From assembly GCF_900185715.1 (NCBI RefSeq), contig NZ_FYAS01000003.1:62001-126000 (forward strand): a stretch of 64,000 nucleotides of DNA. Direction: 5' to 3'. The stretch's first letter is position 1. Each line of letters starts with the position of its first letter. The translations under genes were made by a program, and so were the position numbers. The DNA comes from Allobosea sp. CS1GBMeth4. Its GTDB lineage: Bacteria; Pseudomonadota; Alphaproteobacteria; Rhizobiales; Beijerinckiaceae. The notes under the pieces were generated by a model. The model ran no database searches, had not been told where the DNA came from, and saw nothing but the letters and a program-made list of their open reading frames with translations. Shown here in pieces: positions 40,005-47,490 of the stretch.

Positions 40005-42325
40005 GCCGCTGTCGCCCTCCTGAGATTGGCGCGGGAGAGAAGAAATTCGGGATCGGGACGCAGGCCCGGCGCCGGCACGGACTGCTGCTGCGGTGCCGGG
40101 TTGTCGACCGCCGCCATCAGCGCCGCGATCTCGCTGTCCCAGCGCCTGGTCTGGAGCCAGGAATTGTGCTGCGAGGCGACGCCGCGCGTGTAGTCGAGGC
40201 TCTTCGAGATCGACTGGCGCTCGAGGTGGTAGAGCTGGACGCTCGGGACATAGACCACGCCGAGTCCGGCGCGGGCGATCTTCAGGCAGAGATCGCTGTC
40301 CTCGTAATCGCCGATGACATAGGCGTCGTCGAAGCCGCCGATCTCCATGAACAGCGCCCGCGGCAGGACGATGCAGGCGCCGGTGACGCCGGGAACCGGG
40401 CGCTCGACATTGGCCGGAGCATAATGGCCCGGCATGCCCTTGAAGTAATGATGGTTGAGCCAGGTGCCTTTGCTGTCGCGCTTGAAGTAGAGGCCGGCAT
40501 GCTGCAGCGAGCCGTCGTCATAGAGCAGCTTCGGGCCGACCGCGCCGGTGCGCCGATGCGGCTCGAGCCGCTGCAGCAGCGCCGGCAGCCAGCCTTCGCC
40601 GGTCGGGATCACGTCCGAATTGACGAAGGCGAGCGCTTGGCCGCGCGAGACCCGGGCGCCCGCGTTGCAAGCGGCCGAGAAGCCGCCATTGCGGCCCATC
40701 ACCACGAGCTGCATCGGCAGGCCATAGGCGAGGAAGAGCCCGCCGAGCAGGTGGTGGACCTCGGCCTCGTGCTCGGGCGAATCGAGCACGTAGACCAGCT
40801 CGGCCTTCTCGGCGAACCAGCGATCGGCGGCGAAGGCCGAGACCTGGACGCGCAGGAAATCGTAGACGCGGTAGAGCGGAATCACCACCGAGACGGCCGG
40901 GCTGGCCGGCCCCTTGCCGAAGCTCCTCAGCCGCGGCTCCGGCAGGGTCTCGCGCAACGCCTGCTGGCATTCGGCCAATACCGGCGCGATGGTGCGTTCC
41001 AGCATCCGCGCATCGAGGTGCTGCGGCGGAATCGCGGCCAGAGCGCGGGCGCGGACCGCCGTCGCATCGACCGGCTGCACCGCCGGGCGCAGGAACAGGG
41101 AGGTGCCCGATTTCAGCCTGAGCTCCACCCGCGGCTGCAGCACGGGCGCGCCGGAAGCGTAGCCGGGCACGAACGCCGCAAAGCCGGTGGCCCGCTTCAC
41201 ATCGCCTGTGGATCCGGCCGGCAGCAGCGCCGGGAAGCGGTCGAGCCGCTCGAGTACCGCCATCGGCTCGCCCTCGGAGCGATGCAGCAGCATCTCGTCG
41301 AGCAGGCCGTCGGGATCGCGATACCAGCCGCCGAGCAGCAGGCCGGCGGGCGTCGTCACCGCGAGGTCGAGCTCGGCGGAAGTCAGGTCGTCATTGCGCC
41401 GGACGCTCTGGACCGGCAGCGGCAGCCGCCGCTGCATCTCGACCGCCAGCAGACGCCCCTGCTCCGAGAGGCCGGCGAGCTGCTCGACGAGCCAGCTGCG
41501 CAGGCCGTCGCGGCTGCTCGCCTTGCTGTTCCACCAGCGCCCGAGCGAGGGAACGTCCTGCCGGGCGGTCACGGTGCGAACGATGAGGCCGGCCTCGCTC
41601 TGCAGGATCAGCGTGCCGCCGGCCTGCGGCGGGAACTCGTCGACGATCAGGTGCAGGGCGCGATTGCCGGCGCGGTCGGCACGGCCGAGCCGCGGGCGGG
41701 CAGAGAGGCGCGACAGCCCGCCCGGATCGAGACGGTAGCAGGCGCGCACTCCGGTGAGGCGGCCCGGCACCGAGGATTCCAGCAGCACCTTGCCGTCGGC
41801 GAGCCTGGCGACGGGCGTAGCCGACGCCGGCTTGTGCGCGAGGATCAGCAGGAACTGGCGCAGGAATCCGAGATAGCCCGCACTCTCGCCCAAGCCGAAC
41901 AGGCCGGGCCAATGGCCGACCAGCGCGTTCGCCAGCGTGCGGCGCGCATCCGGCGTGGCGTCGCGGAGGAGGTCCTCCGCATCGGCCATGCCGTGGACCA
42001 GATCCGGGTCGAAGCGGGCCGTGGTGTCGCCGGCGGGATTGTCGTCCGACAGCGTCGCGACGACCTCGCCGGGACCGCCATGACGGAAGGCGGCGACGGC
42101 GCGCAGGCGCCCGTCGCCGAGCGCGAGGACGACCGAGGCCGAGACGAGCCGCCTGTCACGCGCCGCGAGGGCGATGCGGGGCCGCGCGAGCACGGGCGTT
42201 TCGATGGTCCAGCTCAGCAGGAAGACCGAGCCGCTCAGCCTGGACAGATGCAGTTGCGGACTCAGACCGTCCGCCACCGACAAAGGCGCGAGAGAGAGCA
42301 TGGGCGCTGTGTTCCGTGAGGACAT
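40001..42325 (-). CDS. Large GT2-family glycosyltransferase with N-terminal beta modules
   Basis: A 774-residue protein. The C-terminal GT-A domain (about residues 476-740) begins VSVVIPLYRVYDFLRVQVSA, has GRNGGFSAACNAGARVSRGQ and the DxD-like NSDV in FVNSDVIPTGEGW (569-572), and GVTGACIVLPRALFMEIGGF as acceptor-side signature, with DYEDSDLCLKI as catalytic-base region. This resembles rhamnosyltransferase-type GT2 enzymes. The first 470 residues are extra: beta-rich segments, one with LLLGGWYRDPDGLLDEMLL (about 330-348), then a helical linker with ERTIAPVLAECQQAL that matches the paralogue at 34972. It is the first glycan gene after the RTX gene, 39 bases away. Confidence 0.9.
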   Translation of the reverse strand: MSSRNTAPMLSLAPLSVADGLSPQLHLSRLSGSVFLLSWTIETPVLARPRIALAARDRRLVSASVVLALGDGRLRAVAAFRHGGPGEVVATLSDDNPAGDTTARFDPDLVHGMADAEDLLRDATPDARRTLANALVGHWPGLFGLGESAGYLGFLRQFLLILAHKPASATPVARLADGKVLLESSVPGRLTGVRACYRLDPGGLSRLSARPRLGRADRAGNRALHLIVDEFPPQAGGTLILQSEAGLIVRTVTARQDVPSLGRWWNSKASSRDGLRSWLVEQLAGLSEQGRLLAVEMQRRLPLPVQSVRRNDDLTSAELDLAVTTPAGLLLGGWYRDPDGLLDEMLLHRSEGEPMAVLERLDRFPALLPAGSTGDVKRATGFAAFVPGYASGAPVLQPRVELRLKSGTSLFLRPAVQPVDATAVRARALAAIPPQHLDARMLERTIAPVLAECQQALRETLPEPRLRSFGKGPASPAVSVVIPLYRVYDFLRVQVSAFAADRWFAEKAELVYVLDSPEHEAEVHHLLGGLFLAYGLPMQLVVMGRNGGFSAACNAGARVSRGQALAFVNSDVIPTGEGWLPALLQRLEPHRRTGAVGPKLLYDDGSLQHAGLYFKRDSKGTWLNHHYFKGMPGHYAPANVERPVPGVTGACIVLPRALFMEIGGFDDAYVIGDYEDSDLCLKIARAGLGVVYVPSVQLYHLERQSISKSLDYTRGVASQHNSWLQTRRWDSEIAALMAAVDNPAPQQQSVPAPGLRPDPEFLLSRANLRRATAA

Positions 42326-42364
42326 GGGGCGGCGCCGGCCGGATGGGGCCGGCGCCGCGTTGCG

Positions 42365-43132
42365 TCAGGCGACCGTGAAGTAGGAGTTCGGATCGGCCTG
42401 GATGTCCTCGGCAGTGACGCCGACGATGGTCACGGTGTCGCCATGGCCGAGATCGACGACGGCATTGCCGTTGACGGTGACGGCGCGCGCCGCCACGTCG
42501 GCCGCGGAGCCGATGTCGGTGCCGTTGATGCCGTTGGCGATCTGCAGCAGATCCTGCCCGGCCTCGAAATCGAGCACGAGGTCGTTGCCGCCGCCGCCGT
42601 TGAAGACGAAGACGTCGTCGCCCGCGCGGCCGGCGAGAACGTCGTCGCCCGCGCCGCCGAACAGCAGATCCTCGCCCGCGCCGCCCTGGAGGATGTCGTT
42701 GCCGGCACCGCCCTGGAGGATGTCGCTGCCCGCGCCGCCCTGCAGGACGTCGTCGCCACGCCCGCCGAGCAGGACGTCGTCGCCGAGGCCGCCACGGAGC
42801 ACGTCGTCACCGTTGCCGCCGGCCAGGACATCGTCACCCGCGCCGCCAGTGAGGACGTCCTCGCCATTGCCGCCGGAGAGGAAGTCGTCGCCATCGCCGC
42901 CGAGCAGGGCATCATCGCCATTGCCGCCGAAGAGGGCGTCGTCGCCCGCGCCACCGGAGAGGAAATCGTCGCCGCCATCACCGAAGATGATGTCGTCGCC
43001 GTCCTCACCGAAAGCCGTGTCGTCGCCGTTGCCGCTTCTGACGAAGTCATCGCCGGCGCCAGCATGGACCACGTCACTGAAGCGTGTCCCAATCAAGAAA
43101 TCGTCGAATGCGCTGCCTTCGATCGTGGCCAT
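42365..43132 (-). CDS. Small all-RTX calcium-binding protein, predicted T1SS substrate
   Basis: A 255-residue protein without a Sec signal. Residues about 26-180 are about seventeen successive RTX nonapeptides of the GGxGxDxUx type (GGAGDDALF, GGNGDDVLR and so on), which fold into a Ca2+-binding beta-roll. The last about 75 residues (NDLVLDFEAGQDLLQIANG onward, ending NSYFTVA) are the usual flank and C-terminal secretion signal region. No enzymatic domain is present. In size and make-up it resembles rhizobial NodO. HlyD and ABC secretion genes lie upstream on the same strand. The ribosome site AGGAGGTGA is perfect and stands 4 bases from the ATG, implying high expression. The Asp/Gly-rich repeats are acidic. 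Confidence 0.9.
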   Translation of the reverse strand: MATIEGSAFDDFLIGTRFSDVVHAGAGDDFVRSGNGDDTAFGEDGDDIIFGDGGDDFLSGGAGDDALFGGNGDDALLGGDGDDFLSGGNGEDVLTGGAGDDVLAGGNGDDVLRGGLGDDVLLGGRGDDVLQGGAGSDILQGGAGNDILQGGAGEDLLFGGAGDDVLAGRAGDDVFVFNGGGGNDLVLDFEAGQDLLQIANGINGTDIGSAADVAARAVTVNGNAVVDLGHGDTVTIVGVTAEDIQADPNSYFTVA

Positions 43133-43348
43133 TCGTCACCTCCTGGGTGGATCTGAGAGCACCGCCAGAATAATGGGCGTCGTTTGTCGCCTACTCTGGC
43201 TCGTGGTGCAGTTCTGACGGCGAACCAAAGCCCGCCATCGTTCGACGACCGGGAGAGTAGCCAATATATGTGTCGCATCAAGCAATCTATTATGACTTTT
43301 TTGCGATGCAGCAATATTTTTGTCTTTTAATCTCTTATTGCTTGCGTA

Positions 43349-43378
43349 ATTATACAGCAAAGTTGCTATGACTTTCAA
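43349..43378 (-). promoter_or_regulatory. Strong sigma70-type promoter for the RTX gene, with a long AT-rich leader
   Basis: On the minus strand, TTGAAA (43373-43378) and a perfect TATAAT (43349-43354) are 18 bases apart. Start of transcription near 43342 leaves a leader of about 210 bases to the RTX ATG. The gap 43133-43450 is strikingly AT-rich compared with the rest of the window and holds no other gene I can support. The -35 region is embedded in a motif shared with the T1SS ABC promoter: CACGAAC (43387-43393 complement), TTTGAAA and TAGCA. Confidence 0.7.
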
Positions 43379-43450
43379 AGTATTTTGTTCGTGATAAGAC
43401 TCTCTTCGTCTTCACCTTCTATTTTCGCGCGCTAGCCCGACAGATGAAGC

Positions 43451-44806
43451 TCAATCCTCCCGGAAGGCGCGGTTGAAGCTGTCGCGGAGCGGCGAGAGCA
43501 GGTAATCGGCGGCGAAGCGCCTGCCGTTGACGATCAGCACCTCGGCGGCCATGCCGGCGTGCAGGGTCACCTTATTCTCGCTCAGGCTCTCCGGCGTGAT
43601 CTCGGCGCGGACGACGAAGAAGGCGTTGCCGGTTTTTTCATCGACCAGTTGGTCGGCTGCGACATAGCTGACCTTCGCCAGGAGCGGGGGCAGGAGCCGC
43701 GCGTTGAAGGCGGTGAGCCGGACCTGCGTCTCGGCGCCGACGCGGACCGAGTCGATGTCGCGGGGATCGACCTTGGCCTCGACGATCAGCGGCTCCTGCT
43801 CGGGCACGATGTCGAGGATCGCCTCGCCGGCGGCGACGACGCTGCCGGCGGTGCGCATGCGGATATTGGCGACGACGCCCTCCTGCGGCGCGGTCACGAC
43901 CAGCCGGCGCAGCACGTCCTGCGCCTGGACGATGCGCTCGACCACCTCGGAGAGCTGGAGCTGGCTGTCCTGGAGCTCCTTGGCGATCTCGCTCTGGCGA
44001 TCGAGGCTGATCGCCTTGATCTCGAGCTCGGCGCCGGCGACGGCCTGCTCGGCCTTGGCCTTGCGCGCCGCCATCTCGCCGGCGCGCCCGGTCAGCTCGC
44101 TCTGCCGCGTCTGCAGCTCGACGAGCTGGGAGCGCTTGGCGTAGCGCTTCTCGTAGAGGTCGGCGATCGTCCTCACCTCCTCGTCGATCAGCGTGCGCTG
44201 GTGGCGCACCGCGTCGATCTGCGCCTGCAACGCCTCGGCCTCGGCCTGATGCTGCTCGATGACGCGCTGCTGGATGCGGGTCTTGCCGTCATAGACCTGG
44301 GCGCGGGCGCGGAAGAGCGCACGCTCGGCCTTGACGACCTCGCGCGCGATCGGCGTGGGCGCCTTCTCGATATCGTCGGGAAAATCGATCTGGGCCGCGT
44401 CGCTCTGCTCGGCGCGCAGCCGGGCGAGCCGGGCCTCGAGGCCGACGCGCTTGCCTTCGAGCTGCTGCAGCTCGGCGCGGGCGCGGGCGTCCTCCAGCAG
44501 GAGCAGCGGCTCGTCCTTGACCACACGCTCGCCCTCGGCCTTGAGCAGGGTCTTGAGGATGCCGCCCTCGAGATGGCTGACGGTCTTGCGCCGGCTGTCG
44601 ACGATCACGGTGCCCTGCGCGACGGCGGCGTTGTCGAGCCGGGCCGTCACCGCCCAGGCGCCGAAGCCGCCGAAGCCGATCGCGACGGCGGCCACGCCGG
44701 CGAGGATCAGGTTGCGCAGCGAAGGCATGCGCTCCTCGGGCTCGGCCTCGGCCTTCAGGGGCACGAGCGCGCGATCGGGCCGGCGCAGCATCGGCAGCTC
44801 GTTCAT
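43451..44806 (-). CDS. T1SS membrane-fusion (HlyD/PrtE-type) protein
   Basis: A 451-residue periplasmic adaptor anchored by one N-terminal transmembrane helix (about residues 32-54, LILAGVAAVAIGFGGFGAWA). It follows with the lipoyl half motif SHLEGGILKTLLKAEGERV (about 79-97), a long coiled coil (about 110-290), and the second half VVTAPQEGVVANIRMRTAGS. The C-terminal beta-barrel region has VEAKVDPRDIDSVRVGAETQ. This is the HlyD/PrtE layout that links an inner-membrane ABC exporter to a TolC-type pore, which is not encoded here. It overlaps the ABC gene by four bases and precedes the RTX gene, its likely cargo. In S. meliloti the parallel gene is expD2/wgdB. Confidence 0.92.
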   Translation of the reverse strand: MNELPMLRRPDRALVPLKAEAEPEERMPSLRNLILAGVAAVAIGFGGFGAWAVTARLDNAAVAQGTVIVDSRRKTVSHLEGGILKTLLKAEGERVVKDEPLLLLEDARARAELQQLEGKRVGLEARLARLRAEQSDAAQIDFPDDIEKAPTPIAREVVKAERALFRARAQVYDGKTRIQQRVIEQHQAEAEALQAQIDAVRHQRTLIDEEVRTIADLYEKRYAKRSQLVELQTRQSELTGRAGEMAARKAKAEQAVAGAELEIKAISLDRQSEIAKELQDSQLQLSEVVERIVQAQDVLRRLVVTAPQEGVVANIRMRTAGSVVAAGEAILDIVPEQEPLIVEAKVDPRDIDSVRVGAETQVRLTAFNARLLPPLLAKVSYVAADQLVDEKTGNAFFVVRAEITPESLSENKVTLHAGMAAEVLIVNGRRFAADYLLSPLRDSFNRAFRED

Positions 44807-46545
44807 GCGCTCACCTCGCGGACCTGCGGAACCTGCTTCGCCGGATCGAGCTCGACGACGCCGCCGGGGGTGATCATGCCGGCGATGGCAGAGCGCGGGC
44901 CGAACTGGGCGACGCGGCCCTCGCGCAGCACCAGGATCTTGTCGACGACCTGCATCACCGAGGGGCGGTGCGCGATCAGGACCACGATCGCACCGCTCTC
45001 GCGCGCCGCCTGGATGGCACGGATCAGGCTCTGCTCGCCCTCGGCGTCGAGATTGGCGTTGGGCTCGTCGAGCACGATCAGGCGCGGCATGCCGTAGAGG
45101 GCCCGCGCCAGGCCGATGCGCTGGCGCTGACCGCCGGAGAGCTTGAAGTCGCTGTCGGCGACGTTGGTATCGTAGCCGAGCGGCAGACGGCCGATCAGCT
45201 CGTGCACGCCGGCGATCCGCGCCGCCTCGAGGATGGCGTGCGGGTCCGGCCTGCGCATGCGGGCGATGTTCTCGGCGATGGTGCCGTCGAGCAGCGAGAC
45301 CGATTGCGGCAGGTAGCCGACCATGTCGCCGAAGGAGCCGCGCTCCCAGAGATAGGTGTTGTGGCCGTCGAGATAGACGCCGCCGACATTCGGCTTGAGC
45401 ACGCCGACGAGCAGGCGCGCGAGCGTCGATTTGCCGGCTCCGGACGGCCCGATCAGACCGAGCACCTCCCCCGGAGCGAGCATGAAGGAGACGCCCTTGA
45501 TCACCGTCTGCTCGCCACCTTTCGGGGCATAGACCAGCCGGTCGATGACGAGGTCGCCCTCCGTCGCCGGCGTCGGGACGCTCTGGCGCTGGGAGCTCTG
45601 CGACTGCAGCAGCTCGCGCACACGCTTCCACGCCGCAGCGGCCAGAACCCATTGCCGCCAGTCGGAGATCATCGAATCGAACGGCGCCAGCAGCCGGCCG
45701 AGCAGGATGCTCGCCGCCATCAGCGTGCCGGCCGTGACCTCGTGCTTGATGATCAGCACCGCACCCGTCGCATAGATGGCGAGCTGCATGGTCATGCGGC
45801 TGGAGCGGGTCACCGCCGCGACGAACTTGCCGCGACGCGTGCCGAGATCGAGATGCTCCAGCATGGCGATCTGCCTGGTGCGCCAGCGGCTGGACAGCGC
45901 CGGCAGCATGCCCATCGCCTCGATCGTCTCGGCATGGCGCAGGGTGGAGCTGATCTCGTTGATCGAGGCGACGCCCTCCTCGTTCGCCTCCTTCAGCGCG
46001 CGCCGGGTCAGCATGTCGGAGAGGACGCCGAGCAGCAGCAGGATCAGCAGCGAGGCGAGGCCGACGAGGCCGTAGATCCAGTGGAAGGCGAAGAGCACGG
46101 CGAGGAAGATCGGCGACCACATCGCCTCCAGCGGCGTCGCGATCGCCGAGCTCGCAACGAAATAGCGGATCTCGTTGAGGTCGCGGATCGCCTGCGTCGC
46201 CTGGCCGGATCCCTTTTCGAGCGAGGTCGCGACCGCCGCCTGCAGGGCGGGGAGGTTGAGCCGCCGCGCGAAGATGCTCGCCATCGCCTGGAAGGTGAGC
46301 GAGCGGATGAATTCGACCACCCCGTAGAGCGCCAGCCCTCCGACCGCGATCACGAGCAGCATGGTCAGCGTGTCGTAGCTGCGGCTGACGATGACGCGAT
46401 CCTGGATCTGCATCATGAACAGCGGCACGGTCAGCAGCAGGATGTTCACGCACAGGCTGAGGAAGCCCGCATAGGCCAGCCCGCCGGCGAAAGCGCGCTG
46501 GAGCGTTCGAATCAGAACGTCGGCGGACTGGGTCGCAACCTTCAT
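44803..46545 (-). CDS. T1SS ABC exporter (PrtD-type), permease plus ATPase
   Basis: A 580-residue fused exporter. The membrane domain (about residues 10-300) starts FAGGLAYAGFLSLCVNILLL and contains PLFMMQIQDRVIVSRSYDTL, a hallmark of PrtD-type exporters that lack the C39 peptidase domain. The ATPase has GPSGAGKSTLARLL (Walker A, about 355-368), the signature LSGGQRQRIGLARALYG, and LIVLDEPNANLDAEGE (Walker B). The start MKVATQSADVLIRTLQRAFA was chosen, since CGGAGATC lies just before it; an ATG 19 codons upstream is less likely. It leads the HlyD and probably RTX genes. In S. meliloti the parallel gene is expD1/wgdA. Confidence 0.93.
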   Translation of the reverse strand: MKVATQSADVLIRTLQRAFAGGLAYAGFLSLCVNILLLTVPLFMMQIQDRVIVSRSYDTLTMLLVIAVGGLALYGVVEFIRSLTFQAMASIFARRLNLPALQAAVATSLEKGSGQATQAIRDLNEIRYFVASSAIATPLEAMWSPIFLAVLFAFHWIYGLVGLASLLILLLLGVLSDMLTRRALKEANEEGVASINEISSTLRHAETIEAMGMLPALSSRWRTRQIAMLEHLDLGTRRGKFVAAVTRSSRMTMQLAIYATGAVLIIKHEVTAGTLMAASILLGRLLAPFDSMISDWRQWVLAAAAWKRVRELLQSQSSQRQSVPTPATEGDLVIDRLVYAPKGGEQTVIKGVSFMLAPGEVLGLIGPSGAGKSTLARLLVGVLKPNVGGVYLDGHNTYLWERGSFGDMVGYLPQSVSLLDGTIAENIARMRRPDPHAILEAARIAGVHELIGRLPLGYDTNVADSDFKLSGGQRQRIGLARALYGMPRLIVLDEPNANLDAEGEQSLIRAIQAARESGAIVVLIAHRPSVMQVVDKILVLREGRVAQFGPRSAIAGMITPGGVVELDPAKQVPQVREVSA

Positions 46546-46671
46546 GCGGATCTCCGAATGGGGGCGGCCATCAGAAGGCGCCGAACGCGCCTGAGGCGAC
46601 AAGGTGAGATGTTCGAGTTATTATGAGGGTGTCACACAACTCGTGTCTATATTATGACAGATGAGAGATTG

Positions 46672-46730
46672 TGAAATATAGGTATTTATCGAGAATATGG
46701 CAGAACGGTGCTATATTTCAAAATTTGAAA
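46672..46730. promoter_or_regulatory. Operator-like palindromes in the T1SS / MarR intergenic region
   Basis: TGAAATATAG (46672-46681) and CTATATTTCA (46711-46720) are a perfect 10-base inverted repeat 29 bases apart. Overlapping it is the perfect 15-base palindrome TTTCAAAATTTGAAA (46716-46730). They lie in the AT-rich gap 46546-46869 between the ABC gene and the divergent MarR-type gene, which otherwise holds no gene I can support. They cover the predicted ABC-gene promoter, so they are the best candidate for regulator binding. Confidence 0.6.
46692..46721 (-). promoter_or_regulatory. Predicted promoter of the T1SS ABC gene
   Basis: On the minus strand, TTGAAA (46716-46721) and TATTCT (46692-46697) are 18 bases apart, the same spacing as the RTX promoter. 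Both promoters also share CAYGAAC upstream (46733-46739 here) and TAGCA shortly after the -35 box. The -10 box is weaker than at the RTX gene, consistent with a need for activation. Confidence 0.5.
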
Positions 46731-46869
46731 CAGTTCATGACTATGCCGCAATCAATAAAAACTTAATCCCACCCCATTTGGGGTGGCATGTGCTTTGCGT
46801 ATAGGCTATTCGTCAACCGAGGAGGCTCGGAGGGCTGACTGCTCATTTCGAGATCAGGCGGAGTAGGGA

Positions 46870-47490
46870 ATGCATCTAAAACCCCATGACGGCGCTCGAT
46901 TCCTAGGCAATGCCTTCAACGGAGATGCGCGCGACGGCGTGCGCGCTCTCGAACCCGAATCAGGTCCGGCCCGGGCGCCGGTGTCGCAGCTCGATCTCGC
47001 CCGGATGATCGAGCGGGTCAGCCGGCGCTTCCTCGACTATCTCAGGCTGGAGCTCAGCAAGCTCGGCGTCGACGACATCTCGCCGTCGCAAGTGATGGTG
47101 CTGTTCACGATCGGCTCGGGCGAGATCGCGGTGCGCGACCTGCTCGACCGCGGCCACTATGTCGGCTCGAACGCTTCCTACAATCTCAAGCAGCTGGTCG
47201 AGAGCGGCTATCTGGAGCGCGGGGCCTCGCCGCGTGACCGCCGCCTCGCCCGGATTTCGCTCTCGCCGAAGGGGCAGCTCCTCGTCGAGCGATTGAAGCT
47301 CCTCGACGAGACCAGCCAGTTCGGCCAGGGCCTCGACATCGACATCGAGGCCGACCTCCAGACCACCCACGACACCTTGCGCCGCCTCGAACAATGGTGG
47401 GGCGACGCGCTGCGTTACGGCGGGATCCTGCTGGCCTCATGCACGTCCTATTCGTTCATCGTTCAGGATCTGGTCAGTTCGCTCACCTGA
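46870..47490 (+). CDS. MarR-type winged-helix regulator (LdtR / ExpG-WggR-like)
   Basis: A 206-residue regulator with a 45-residue variable N-terminus, a dimerisation helix (LARMIERVSRRFLDYLRLEL), and a winged helix: ISPSQVMVLFTIGSGEIAVR, RGHYVGSNASYNLKQLVESG (recognition helix region) and SPRDRRLARISLSPKGQ as the wing. The GSNASYNLKQLVESGYL stretch is typical of the rhizobial LdtR-like MarR subgroup. It is divergent from the T1SS ABC gene across an operator-rich gap, the same place that the activator ExpG/WggR takes in the S. meliloti galactoglucan cluster. The last 17 codons overlap the following GT4 gene by 52 bases. GGAGTAGGG precedes the ATG. Confidence 0.85.
   Translation: MHLKPHDGARFLGNAFNGDARDGVRALEPESGPARAPVSQLDLARMIERVSRRFLDYLRLELSKLGVDDISPSQVMVLFTIGSGEIAVRDLLDRGHYVGSNASYNLKQLVESGYLERGASPRDRRLARISLSPKGQLLVERLKLLDETSQFGQGLDIDIEADLQTTHDTLRRLEQWWGDALRYGGILLASCTSYSFIVQDLVSSLT

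Noticed and set aside
35053-42319. Long plus-strand open frames opposite the GT genes
   Set aside because: Mirror frames of real genes in very GC-rich DNA; no family motifs and no plausible ribosome sites.
42365-43132. Call of a hemolysin or protease toxin for the RTX protein
   Set aside because: It has only repeats and a tail, with no pore-forming, lipase or protease domain and no HlyC-type acyltransferase nearby.
42402-43217. Regular short repeats in this stretch as a possible CRISPR or tandem satellite array
   Set aside because: The period is 27 bases with drifting sequence and matches the nonapeptide codons of the RTX protein; no constant repeat or unique spacers.
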